From: DSOT01 sp052386775
Lineage (GTDB): Bacteria > Pseudomonadota > Gammaproteobacteria > Burkholderiales > SG8-41
Assembly (NCBI GenBank): GCA_052386775.1
Contig: JBQTJV010000255.1
Span: 1 to 21,491, forward strand
Length of the DNA stretch: 21,491 nt
Direction: 5' to 3'
Part shown: positions 1 to 7,274 of the stretch, one piece after another
Numbering within the stretch: the first letter of the stretch is position 1
Layout of the letters: every line of letters starts with the position of its first letter
Notes under the pieces: generated by a model
Told to the model about the DNA's origin: nothing
What the model saw: only the letters and a program-made list of their open reading frames with translations
The model's database searches: none
Translations under genes and position numbers: made by a program

Positions 1-1
1 T

Positions 2-277
2 TCCGGAGATCAGCTCCTGCCGGATTCGGGCATCGGCTGGCTCAAGCTGTTCGGGCTTGCGCTCTTTGCCCAAGTCGCCGGACAAAGCCTCATCGCCTAC
101 GCCATGGCGCATTTGCCCGCGACGTTCTCTTCGGTCGGGTTGTTGCTGCAGCCGGTCGTGGCGGCACTCTTCGCGTGGGCGCTCCTCGGCGAGACGGTAA
201 GCGCAGTGCAGATGGCCGGTGCGGTGCTCGTGCTCATCGGCATACGAATCGCCCATCAGGCGGGCGCCCCAAAATGA
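2..277 (+). CDS. EamA/DMT-family permease, C-terminal fragment
   Basis: This is the 3' end of a gene that begins before the window; the frame is open from base 2 to the TGA at 275-277, giving 91 residues. The fragment holds about three hydrophobic segments separated by short polar turns. The segment around AYAMAHLPATFSS, a hydrophobic stretch and then LLGETVSAVQMAGAVLVLIG match the end of the second EamA repeat of drug/metabolite transporters, where a conserved Glu follows a Leu-Gly pair and a final helix closes the protein. Proteins of this family are inner-membrane exporters of small metabolites, and the substrate cannot be read from this fragment. It ends 37 bases before the first alpha/beta hydrolase on the same strand, so co-transcription is possible but unproven. 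Confidence 0.8.
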   Translation, partial: SGDQLLPDSGIGWLKLFGLALFAQVAGQSLIAYAMAHLPATFSSVGLLLQPVVAALFAWALLGETVSAVQMAGAVLVLIGIRIAHQAGAPK

Positions 278-314
278 GCTAAAGTAGGCGCCGCCAGCGG
301 AAGAACAACCAGCC

Positions 315-1205
315 ATGCCTTATGCCCGGTCGAACGGAGTCCGCCTCTACTACGAAGAGTGCGGAAAGGGAACACCGATTGTTTTCGTGCACGAGTTTTC
401 GGGTGATCTTTACAGTTGGGAAGCGCAGATGCGGCGCTTCGGCCGCAGGCATCGCTGCATCGCGTTCAATGCGCGCGGCTATCCGCCTTCGGAGGTGCCG
501 CACCCGGTATCCCAATATTCATACCGCATTGCGGCCGACGACATCGCCAACTTGTTGCGACATCTCGGCGAGCGAAAAGCGCATATCGTGGGTTGCTCGA
601 TGGGCGCCTATACCACGCTGCAGTTCGGCCTGCGCAACCCGCGCCTGGCGAACTCGCTGACCTTGGTCGGTGTCGGCGCCGGATCGGACCCGGAGAAACT
701 GGCGCAGTTCCAGCGCGACACCGAATCGCAGGCGCAGCGCTATCTCGCGCTCGGCACGCGCGAGGTGGTGAAGATGTACCTGAATCACCCGGCGCGCGTG
801 CCGCTGCGGTTGAAGGACCCCCGCGGCTTCGAGGAGTTCTACGCGCGGGTGGCCGAACATTCGGCGCTGGGTGCTGCGAATACGCTGCGCGGCGTGCAGG
901 CCCGGCGACCGAGCATCTACCGGCTCGGATCGGCCCTGCGTCGTCTTGCCGTGCCGCTGCAGGTCGTCTGCGGTGATGAAGATCCGAGCGCGCTGGGTCC
1001 GAGCCTGTTCATCAAGCGCATTTGCCCGTCAGCATCGCTGGCGGTCGTGCCGGGCACCGGGCACGCGGTCAATGTCGAGGAACCGGAGTTCTTCAATCGC
1101 ATCACCGCGGACTTCCTGGCGCAGGTCGAGTCCGGCCGCTGGCGGCCGCGCGACCCGCGTTCACTCATTGCATCGACGATGGCGCCCGGAAAACAGATCC
1201 GATAG
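315..1205 (+). CDS. Alpha/beta hydrolase, copy 1 of a tandem pair
   Basis: A 296-residue single-domain alpha/beta-hydrolase-fold protein with no signal peptide, so cytoplasmic. The oxyanion region reads VFVHEF near residue 25, with Glu in place of the usual Gly after His. The nucleophile elbow is GCSMG with Ser95, the acid is probably Asp223 in GDED, and the catalytic His250 sits in GTGHAVN. The triad is complete, so the enzyme should be active on an ester, lactone, thioester or C-C substrate. Residues outside the triad do not define which; enol-lactonase (PcaD-like) and haloperoxidase-like proteins are its general relatives. A GGAAGA sequence lies about 10 bases before the ATG. The next gene is a close paralogue 46 bases downstream, aligning without gaps. 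Function beyond hydrolase is unknown. Confidence 0.88.
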   Translation: MPYARSNGVRLYYEECGKGTPIVFVHEFSGDLYSWEAQMRRFGRRHRCIAFNARGYPPSEVPHPVSQYSYRIAADDIANLLRHLGERKAHIVGCSMGAYTTLQFGLRNPRLANSLTLVGVGAGSDPEKLAQFQRDTESQAQRYLALGTREVVKMYLNHPARVPLRLKDPRGFEEFYARVAEHSALGAANTLRGVQARRPSIYRLGSALRRLAVPLQVVCGDEDPSALGPSLFIKRICPSASLAVVPGTGHAVNVEEPEFFNRITADFLAQVESGRWRPRDPRSLIASTMAPGKQIR

Positions 1206-1251
1206 CGCCGTCGCATTTTCGAAATCGTTTCAACGAAGAGGAGAGAAAACC

Positions 1252-2133
1252 ATGCCGTATGCCCTATCGAACGGAGTCCGCCTGTACTACGAAGAGGCGG
1301 GCAAAGGGCTGCCCATCGTATTCGTGCACGAGTTCGCCGACGATATCTACAGCTGGGAGCCGCAACTGCGCTACTTCAGCCGCCGCTACCGCTGCATCGC
1401 CTACAACGCGCGCGGCTATCCGCCCTCCGACGTGCCGAAGGCCGGCTCGAAGTACTCGCAGGCGATCGCGACCGACGACATCGCGAACGTCATGCGCCAT
1501 CTCAAGATCCGCAAGGCGCACATCATCGGCTGCTCGATGGGCGGTTTCGCCACCGTCCATTTCGGCCTGCGCTATCCGCGCCTGGCCTATTCGCTCACCG
1601 CGATCGGCGTGGGCTACGGCTCCGATCCGGACAAGAAGGTGCAGTTCGCACGCGACACGGAAGTGATGGCGCGGCGCTTCGAGGAACTGGGCACGCCGGA
1701 GGCGATCAAGCCCTACCAGATCGGTCCGTCGCGCGTGCAGTTCCAGAACAAGGACCCGCGGGGCTTCAAGCACTTTTGCGCCGAGTTCGCGAAGCACTCG
1801 GCCCTCGGTTCCGCCAACACGCTGCGCGGCATACAGGCGAAACGGCCGAGCGTCTACAGCCTCGAGCGCGGACTCTCGAAACTCAAGGTGCCGCTGCACA
1901 TGGTCACCGGCGACGAGGACAACAACTGCCTCGAGCCCGGCGTCTTCATCAAGCGCGTCTGCCCCTCGGCATGGCTCACGGTGGTGCCGGGAACCGGCCA
2001 CGCGGTCAATCTCGAAGAGCCCGACTTCTTCAACCGCATCACCGCCGAGTTTCTTGCCCAGGTCGAGTCCGGACGCTTCCGCCTGCGCGACCCGCGCTCG
2101 CTGATCAAGTCGACGATGGCGTCGAAGCGCTGA
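1252..2133 (+). CDS. Alpha/beta hydrolase, copy 2 of a tandem pair
   Basis: A 293-residue alpha/beta hydrolase beginning at the ATG at 1252. That start is preceded by GAGGAG and aligns with the start of copy 1, so the much longer open frame upstream is not part of the gene. Catalytic residues fall at the same positions as in copy 1: Ser95 in GCSMG, Asp223 in GDED, and His250 in GTGHAVN. By my count about two thirds of 290 ungapped positions are identical to copy 1. The least conserved stretches are residues 141-180 and 201-231, the cap and substrate-pocket region, which suggests duplication followed by a change of substrate. The 3' end overlaps the convergent thioesterase gene by 29 bases, so the pair abuts the end of the carboxylase operon and may act on its products (inference). 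Confidence 0.9.
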   Translation: MPYALSNGVRLYYEEAGKGLPIVFVHEFADDIYSWEPQLRYFSRRYRCIAYNARGYPPSDVPKAGSKYSQAIATDDIANVMRHLKIRKAHIIGCSMGGFATVHFGLRYPRLAYSLTAIGVGYGSDPDKKVQFARDTEVMARRFEELGTPEAIKPYQIGPSRVQFQNKDPRGFKHFCAEFAKHSALGSANTLRGIQAKRPSVYSLERGLSKLKVPLHMVTGDEDNNCLEPGVFIKRVCPSAWLTVVPGTGHAVNLEEPDFFNRITAEFLAQVESGRFRLRDPRSLIKSTMASKR

Positions 2134-2509
2134 TCTTCTTTTTCAGGCGCTCGATGTACTTGTCGACGTCGATGACGAAGCGGTCGTGTTCCGCCTCGCC
2201 GACCTGCTCGACGTCGTCGAACACCTTGACCTTGAAAGTGAGCCTGCGGCGGTCGATGGCGACCAGCTCGGCCTCCGCGCGCACTTTCTTGCCCATTGGC
2301 GTGGCGGCGAGGTGCCGGATGTAGACCGACATGCCGACCTGCCCCTGACCCGGCTTGAGGTGCGGCGCGGCGAGCGCCTGCGCCGTCATCTCGACGAACT
2401 GCGTCATCGAGGGCGTCGAGAACACCTTGTATTCGCCGCGGGTGGTACAGCGATTTTCCGTCACCTCCCATTCGGCCGTATGCTTCATCCCGATCTCGAG
2501 TGTATCCAT
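2105..2509 (-). CDS. FlK-like hot-dog-fold acyl-CoA thioesterase
   Basis: A 134-residue single hot-dog-domain protein resembling fluoroacetyl-CoA thioesterase FlK and its relatives. The catalytic set of FlK (Thr42, Glu50, His76, from memory) has an exact match in spacing here: Thr32 in FSTPS, Glu40 in FVEMTA and His66 in IRHLAATP, so spacings of 8 and 26 are kept. It should therefore hydrolyse a short acyl-CoA in the cytoplasm; nothing shows that the substrate is fluorinated. I start at the ATG at 2509, preceded by an AGGAAAGGA ribosome site, rather than the open extension 14 codons upstream. It is the last gene of the minus-strand operon, 35 bases after the ADH-like gene, and its end overlaps the convergent hydrolase. 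A plausible role is releasing a dead-end or product CoA ester. Confidence 0.8.
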   Translation of the reverse strand: MDTLEIGMKHTAEWEVTENRCTTRGEYKVFSTPSMTQFVEMTAQALAAPHLKPGQGQVGMSVYIRHLAATPMGKKVRAEAELVAIDRRRLTFKVKVFDDVEQVGEAEHDRFVIDVDKYIERLKKKISASTPSST

Positions 2510-2544
2510 GCTTCCTTTCCTGTTTAATCGTCCTCTGCCGCTTT

Positions 2545-3753
2545 CTACCACGCGTCCAGCAGCACCGCCTTCAGCAGGTCGCGCTCGCGCAGGAATTCCC
2601 GTTTCGGATCGGCGTTGAAGTTCTTCAGCGCATGCTCGAGCATGCGCTCCGCGCTTTCTTTCGGCACGTCGAGCTCCCCCACCCGCGTCGGCATTCCGAT
2701 ATCGCGGAACAGCGCGTCCAGCGCGTCCGCCGCGCGCTGCGGCGCACTCTCCGGCGGGGCGTTGTCATTCCAGGCGTCGAGCGCCTGCGCGATGCGCGTC
2801 ATTTCCGGAAGATTGCGCCCGCCGAGTTTTCGTATGACCGTGCCGCTCAAGGCGCAGTTGGCCGCCCCCTGGCTCACGTGCGGGTGGAGGTTGAAGAGTG
2901 CCGCGGCGAAGGCGTAGATGACGCGGCCCGCCCAGTGCCGTTCGAACATCGTGCCGCCGTCGTCGGCGTCGCGGTTCTGGAGAAATGCGGCGGCGCACAG
3001 ATCGATGCGCGGGCCGGCGTCCTGCGCATCCCCGATCCTGGCCATCGCACTGCGTGCCAGCCGGTATGCCTGCAGGCGATCGCCTTCCACCAACGGATTG
3101 ACGTGCGCGGCACCCAGATTCATCACCGCGCGCCAGAGCACCGCGGCGCCGGTGTCGCGCGCGAGGGTGGCCGGCGCCGTGAGCAGCGCATCGGCATCCC
3201 AGAACAGCGCAACCGGGCGCGTCTTCGGATCGAAGAACTCCATGCGGTGATCCATGTTTTCGCTTTTTACCGCGGACCCCGCCCGGTTCTGTGCCGAAGT
3301 CGCCGCCGTCAGTACGTTGATGATGGGGATTTTCGGCGCCATCAGTTTAGGGCTGACAGCGGAACCGTGCTCGGGATACTGCGTGATCAGCTCTTCGACC
3401 GGCCGCTGTTCCGCCAGCAGGATAGCGACCACGCGCGTCGCCTGGATCACGCTCCCGGCGCCCACGCCGATCAGCAGGTCGGCGTTCGCATCGCGCGCGG
3501 CATCGCGCGCGCGCACGATCGCCGCCAAGGGCGATTCCTTGGCCATCTCATCGAACACACCCGCGCACATCTCGCCGAGCAGCGTTCGCAGGCGCTCGAT
3601 CAGCGCGGTTTGGCGCGAAACGGTCCGCCCGCAGACGATGAACGCGCGCGCGGCGTGCTGACGCTTGACTTCCCCGGGCAGGTTCTTCAGCGCATCCCTG
3701 CCGCTGTGGAGCCGCAGCGGATAATTCACCAGCCGGAAATCGTAGGTATACAT
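2545..3753 (-). CDS. Iron-containing alcohol dehydrogenase family protein lacking the metal ligands
   Basis: 402 residues, the usual length of the group III (iron-dependent) alcohol dehydrogenase/maleylacetate reductase fold. An N-terminal Rossmann-like half carries GVGAGSVIQATR at 96-107, corresponding to the GGGSxxDxAK nucleotide motif but with Gln for Asp and Arg for Lys. TAATSA near 149-154 corresponds to TTxGTGSE. In the helical half the four metal ligands of the family (FucO Asp196, His200, His263, His277, from memory) align with Ala204, Arg208, Ala281 and Gln295, so none is kept. His273, His290 and His292 lie nearby but not at ligand positions. The protein may bind nucleotide without acting as a classical dehydrogenase, or use another chemistry. 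Its ATG follows directly after the stop codon of the CoA-binding subunit gene, which indicates translational coupling. Confidence 0.82.
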   Translation of the reverse strand: MYTYDFRLVNYPLRLHSGRDALKNLPGEVKRQHAARAFIVCGRTVSRQTALIERLRTLLGEMCAGVFDEMAKESPLAAIVRARDAARDANADLLIGVGAGSVIQATRVVAILLAEQRPVEELITQYPEHGSAVSPKLMAPKIPIINVLTAATSAQNRAGSAVKSENMDHRMEFFDPKTRPVALFWDADALLTAPATLARDTGAAVLWRAVMNLGAAHVNPLVEGDRLQAYRLARSAMARIGDAQDAGPRIDLCAAAFLQNRDADDGGTMFERHWAGRVIYAFAAALFNLHPHVSQGAANCALSGTVIRKLGGRNLPEMTRIAQALDAWNDNAPPESAPQRAADALDALFRDIGMPTRVGELDVPKESAERMLEHALKNFNADPKREFLRERDLLKAVLLDAW

Positions 3754-5214
3754 CTAATTCGCGCTGCGTGATCTTACATAGCGTTCGTGAGCCTGCAGTG
3801 CCGCGAGGGCATGGCCGGCATTGGCCATTTCGTCATAGACCGGAATGCCGAGGCGCACGGCGCGGGCCCGAAATTCCCGCTTGCGCTCCTCGAGGCCCGG
3901 CTCGCCGTCAGAGCGCAGTACCAGCACGAAGTGCGCCTTGCCGGGATGCCTTTCCTGGACGCGGAGCGCCGCGTCCACCAGGTTATCCAGCACTTCCCGC
4001 TTGGTGCGGCCGACGAATGCGGAGAGGTTGAGATGCATCACCAGCGCATCCGGATTGCCGTGCCGGTAGATGACATCCAGAATTCTCTCTGCGACGCGGC
4101 CGTCGTCCTGCTGCAGCGTGCCGACCGGGCAGTCCACCGGGTTGGTGATGCTTGTGCCCGGGGGGAGCTTCATCGCGGCGAGCGCGTCGATCGCCGCCCT
4201 TTCGAACGCCAGCACATCCAGCCCCAGCCGCGCAAAATAGTCTGTGGCGAGCACGCTGGTACCCCCGCCGTTGCCGAACAGCACGACGCGCTTCGTCGGC
4301 CTGGCGGTGTTCGGTTGCAACGCCTGAAACAGGAGCAGCGCGTCGATGAACTGATCCAGCGTCTCGACCATGACGCAGCCGGTCTGCTTCGACAGCGCAA
4401 TCCACACGCGGTCATCGCCGGCGAGCGAACCCGTATGCGAGGCGGCGGCGGCGCGGCCCTGCTGCGTGCGCCCGCCTTTGAGCACCACCACCGGCTTGCC
4501 CGCCCGCGCTTCCTTCAGCGTCTCGAACAGCCGCCTGCCGTCCTTCGCCGTTTCGATGTAGAGACCGATGACGCGCGTCTGCGGGTCCGCGAGGTAATAC
4601 TCCAAAATGTCGGTTGGACCGATATCGGCGCAGTTGCCAACGGTGATCAGTCCCGAGAACCTGAGGCCGCGGTTCAGCCCGCGCCGGATGATGTCGGTCC
4701 CCAGCCCGCCGCTTTGCGAAATGATGCCCACTTCACCCACGTCCCGCGGGCCGATTTCCGCGAAGGTGATGCGCCCCCGCGGCGTATAGATGCCGAGGCA
4801 ATTGGGGCCGAGAAGACGCATCCCGCCTTCCCGCGCGGCGGCGGCGAGTTCCTCCTGCAGCGCCTTGCCTTCGTCGACTTCTCCGAATCCGCTCGAGATG
4901 ACCTGCGCGAAACGCACGCGCCCCTTTCCCGCCTCGAGCAGTGGCGGAACCTGCGCCGCACCGATCGCGATGTAGGCGTAATCGATCGGCTCCGGCGTCG
5001 CGCCGAGGCTTTTGTACGCCTGCAGCCCGTCTATTTCCGCCGCGCTCGGGTGGATCGGATAGATGGCGCCTTCATAACCGAATTCACGCATGCGGCGGAT
5101 GAACACGTTGGGCAGCGCCGCCCCCTTGGTCGAGGCGCCGACGACCGCCACCGTCTTCGGCGTGAAGAGCGGCGCGTACTGCTCGAGTATTCGGGTGGTG
5201 TCCATGGCCTTCAC
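3754..5214 (-). CDS. ADP-forming acyl-CoA synthetase, CoA-binding (alpha) subunit
   Basis: About 486 residues with the domain order of the alpha subunit of ADP-forming acetate/acyl-CoA synthetase (ACD). An N-terminal CoA-binding Rossmann domain contains VAVVGAS (residues 22-28) and a YPIHP loop. A succinyl-CoA-synthetase-like domain follows with GPNCLGIY and ISQSGGLG, and a C-terminal flavodoxin-like ligase domain ends the protein. The expected phosphohistidine is His260 in ASHTGSLAGDD. Together with the beta subunit it should interconvert acid, CoA and ATP with acyl-CoA, ADP and phosphate. The GTG at 5214 overlaps the stop of the beta gene (GTGA), while an in-frame ATG at 5205 is an alternative start. 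Carrying alpha and beta on separate genes is typical of archaeal ACD, whereas many bacterial homologues are fused at about 700 residues. The acid used cannot be told from sequence. Confidence 0.88.
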   Translation of the reverse strand: MKAMDTTRILEQYAPLFTPKTVAVVGASTKGAALPNVFIRRMREFGYEGAIYPIHPSAAEIDGLQAYKSLGATPEPIDYAYIAIGAAQVPPLLEAGKGRVRFAQVISSGFGEVDEGKALQEELAAAAREGGMRLLGPNCLGIYTPRGRITFAEIGPRDVGEVGIISQSGGLGTDIIRRGLNRGLRFSGLITVGNCADIGPTDILEYYLADPQTRVIGLYIETAKDGRRLFETLKEARAGKPVVVLKGGRTQQGRAAAASHTGSLAGDDRVWIALSKQTGCVMVETLDQFIDALLLFQALQPNTARPTKRVVLFGNGGGTSVLATDYFARLGLDVLAFERAAIDALAAMKLPPGTSITNPVDCPVGTLQQDDGRVAERILDVIYRHGNPDALVMHLNLSAFVGRTKREVLDNLVDAALRVQERHPGKAHFVLVLRSDGEPGLEERKREFRARAVRLGIPVYDEMANAGHALAALQAHERYVRSRSAN

Positions 5215-5912
5215 GCGATAACGAAACGCGCATCGACGGCGACGCCACCCTGCTCGGACACGATAAACGGATTGACGTCCGCCTCCTTGATGTCCGCGGC
5301 GTGGCGCATCAGCAGACCGTCTTCGCCGCCGATCTTCATGAGCGCCTCGATAATCGCGGATTGCGACACCGCCTTGCCGCCGCGCGCACCGCGCAAAAGC
5401 GCCGCCCCTTTGAGCTCGCCCAGCATCTCCTCCGCATCGAGCGGCGTAATGGGGCAGATCCGGAAGGCGACGTCGGCCAGCACTTCCACGAAGATGCCCC
5501 CCAGGCCCACCATGACGAGCGGCCCGAAATCCGGATCGCGCAGCCCGCCGATCACCATCTCCTGCCCCGGCGGCGCCATCTCCTCCACCAGGAATCCGTC
5601 GATTCGCGAATTCGCGATGACCGGTTGTTGCATCATCGTCATGATTGCGTTTGAAACATCGTCCGCGGATTGCAGGCCTACCCTGACGCCGCCGACGTCG
5701 CTCTTGTGCAGGATGTCGGGCGAGACCACCTTTACGACGTAGGGCGGTTGCAGATCGCCCAACGCCCCGCTCGCTTCAGCCGCGCCCGGCACGAGCACGC
5801 TGCGCGGCACCGCGATGCCGTATGCGGCAAGCAGCGCCTTGCCGGATCGCTCGTCGAGCGCCCTGCGTCCTTCGCGGCGCGCCCGACCAATGAGTTCCGC
5901 GGGATTCATCAT
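5211..5912 (-). CDS. ADP-forming acyl-CoA synthetase, ATP-grasp (beta) subunit
   Basis: A 233-residue ATP-grasp protein, the usual size of a free-standing ACD beta subunit. The N-terminal part (LLAAYGIAVPRS) is the typical opening of the ATP-grasp_5 domain. It is followed by VVKVVSPDILHKSDVGGV with the nucleotide-binding Lys and the HKSDVGG signature, a central EEMAPPGQEMVIGG segment, and a C-terminal EADVNPFIV metal/nucleotide site. It phosphorylates the histidine of the alpha subunit during acyl-CoA formation or breakdown. The start is ATGATG at 5912/5909; the biotin carboxylase stop is embedded in it as an ATGA overlap. The 3' end overlaps the alpha-subunit start, so the two subunits should be made in equal amounts. 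Cytoplasmic. Confidence 0.88.
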   Translation of the reverse strand: MMNPAELIGRARREGRRALDERSGKALLAAYGIAVPRSVLVPGAAEASGALGDLQPPYVVKVVSPDILHKSDVGGVRVGLQSADDVSNAIMTMMQQPVIANSRIDGFLVEEMAPPGQEMVIGGLRDPDFGPLVMVGLGGIFVEVLADVAFRICPITPLDAEEMLGELKGAALLRGARGGKAVSQSAIIEALMKIGGEDGLLMRHAADIKEADVNPFIVSEQGGVAVDARFVIA

Positions 5913-7264
5913 GCCGCTTTCCCGGGCGTCAAGACCTGCGGAAGGATGCCGGTGTGCACCTCGCCTTCACGAAATGCGCTGGAGTCGAGCACGGCGAGCA
6001 CCGCCGGCACGTTATGCTTGAGGCCCTGGATGTCCACCGTCTTCAGCGCTTCGAGCAGCCGGGCGATCGCGCGCTCGCGAGTCGGTTCGTGCACGATGAT
6101 CTTTGCAATCATCGGATCGTAGAACGGGGTCACGTCGCGGCCTTCGGCGTAACCGGTTTCAACCCGAATCGTCCTGTCCTCGGGGAGGCGAAATACCTTG
6201 AGGCGTCCCGGCGAAGGGAAGAAATTCTTCGGGTCCTCGGCATAGATGCGTGCCTGGATCGCATGCCCCGACAGCGTGATCTTCCCGGGCAGGATAGCGG
6301 CCAGCCTTTCGCCGTCGGCGCTGCGAATCTGGGCGTGGACGAGGTCCACTCCGGTCACGGCTTCCGTCACCCCGTGCTCGACCTGCAGCCGGGTGTTCAT
6401 TTCGAGAAAGCTGAAAGCGCCATCGGCGCCGTAGAGCATCTCCACCGTGCCGATGTTGTCGTAGCCCATGCCTCCCACCATGGCGGCGACCTTGTCGGCC
6501 ATGGCATCGACCTCGCTGCGCGCGATGGCAGGCGCCGGCGCCTCCTCGATCACTTTCTGATTGCGGCGCTGGGTCGAGCAATCGCGCTCGTAGAGATGCA
6601 CCGCGGCCCCGTGCTGGTCGCCCAGCACCTGGAACTCCACGTGGCGCGGCCGCTCGATCAGCCGCTCGAGGTAGACCTCGGCATTGCCGAAGCCGCGCGC
6701 GGCCAGCGAGCGCGAGCGCTCCACCGTCACCAGCAACTCGGTTTCGCTGCGCGCCGCCAGCATGCCGATGCCACCGCCGCCGCCCGCCGGCTTCACCAGC
6801 AGGGGAAAACCGATCCTGCGCGCGGCAGCCAGGATCGCCTCGGGCTCGGCCGGAAGCACGCCCGACCCCTCGGACAGCGGCATGCCATATTGGCGCGCGA
6901 TGTCACGCGCCCGCGTCTTGTGTCCCATGGCATCGATCCACTTCGGCGCCGGGCCGATGAAACGCACGCCCGCGTCGATCACACGCTGCGCAAACTGCGC
7001 GTTCTCCGAGAGGAAGCCGTAGCCCGGATGCACGGCGTCCGCACCCGATCGCTCGATCGCCGCCATCAGCCTTTCCTGGTTGAGATAGCTGTCGGCCGCG
7101 GGCGCCGGCCCCACCGCCTGCGTCTCGCTCGCCATCTCCAGGTACGGCGCGCCGTAATCCGCCTCCGAATAGATCGCGACCGATTTGATGCGCAACGCGT
7201 ACAGCGCGCGCAGGACGCGCGCGGCCACGGCGCCACGATTTGCTACGAGAACCTTGGTGAACAT
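5909..7264 (-). CDS. Biotin carboxylase subunit of an acyl-CoA carboxylase
   Basis: 451 residues, matching AccC-type biotin carboxylases with no attached biotinyl domain. The N-terminal domain starts MFTKVLVANRGAVAARV. The ATP-grasp part has KPAGGGGGIGM (Lys159 and Gly loop), HVEFQVLGD, the ERDCSTQRRNQKVIEEAP catalytic stretch and EMNTRLQVEHGVTE near 288-301. The last motif has Gly where most members have Pro (HPVTE), a small oddity in a highly conserved site. HAIQARIYAEDP begins the C-terminal domain. It carboxylates the biotin of BCCP using ATP and bicarbonate. No second biotin carboxylase lies in the window, so it probably serves carboxyltransferases 1 and 2 and perhaps the distant third one. 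It lies 10 bases after carboxyltransferase 2 and overlaps the ACD beta gene by 4 bases. Confidence 0.93.
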   Translation of the reverse strand: MFTKVLVANRGAVAARVLRALYALRIKSVAIYSEADYGAPYLEMASETQAVGPAPAADSYLNQERLMAAIERSGADAVHPGYGFLSENAQFAQRVIDAGVRFIGPAPKWIDAMGHKTRARDIARQYGMPLSEGSGVLPAEPEAILAAARRIGFPLLVKPAGGGGGIGMLAARSETELLVTVERSRSLAARGFGNAEVYLERLIERPRHVEFQVLGDQHGAAVHLYERDCSTQRRNQKVIEEAPAPAIARSEVDAMADKVAAMVGGMGYDNIGTVEMLYGADGAFSFLEMNTRLQVEHGVTEAVTGVDLVHAQIRSADGERLAAILPGKITLSGHAIQARIYAEDPKNFFPSPGRLKVFRLPEDRTIRVETGYAEGRDVTPFYDPMIAKIIVHEPTRERAIARLLEALKTVDIQGLKHNVPAVLAVLDSSAFREGEVHTGILPQVLTPGKAA

Positions 7265-7274
7265 CGATCGCCTC

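Noticed and set aside
871..1251. Upstream extension of hydrolase 2 into the hydrolase 1 gene
   Set aside because: The added residues have no similarity to the fold, and the ATG at 1252 has a strong ribosome site and aligns with the start of hydrolase 1.
315..2133. Hydrolase pair as haloalkane or fluoroacetate dehalogenases, prompted by the FlK-like neighbour
   Set aside because: The nucleophile is Ser in GCSMG in both copies; alpha/beta-fold dehalogenases use Asp.
2500..3771. A 423-codon plus-strand frame opposite the ADH-like gene
   Set aside because: Antisense shadow of the ADH-family gene with no recognisable domain.
3787..5742. A 651-codon open frame on the plus strand opposite the ACD genes
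   Set aside because: It is antisense to two well-recognised genes, spans their junction, is rich in Arg, His and Ala, and shows no family motif. High-GC codon bias on the real strand explains it.
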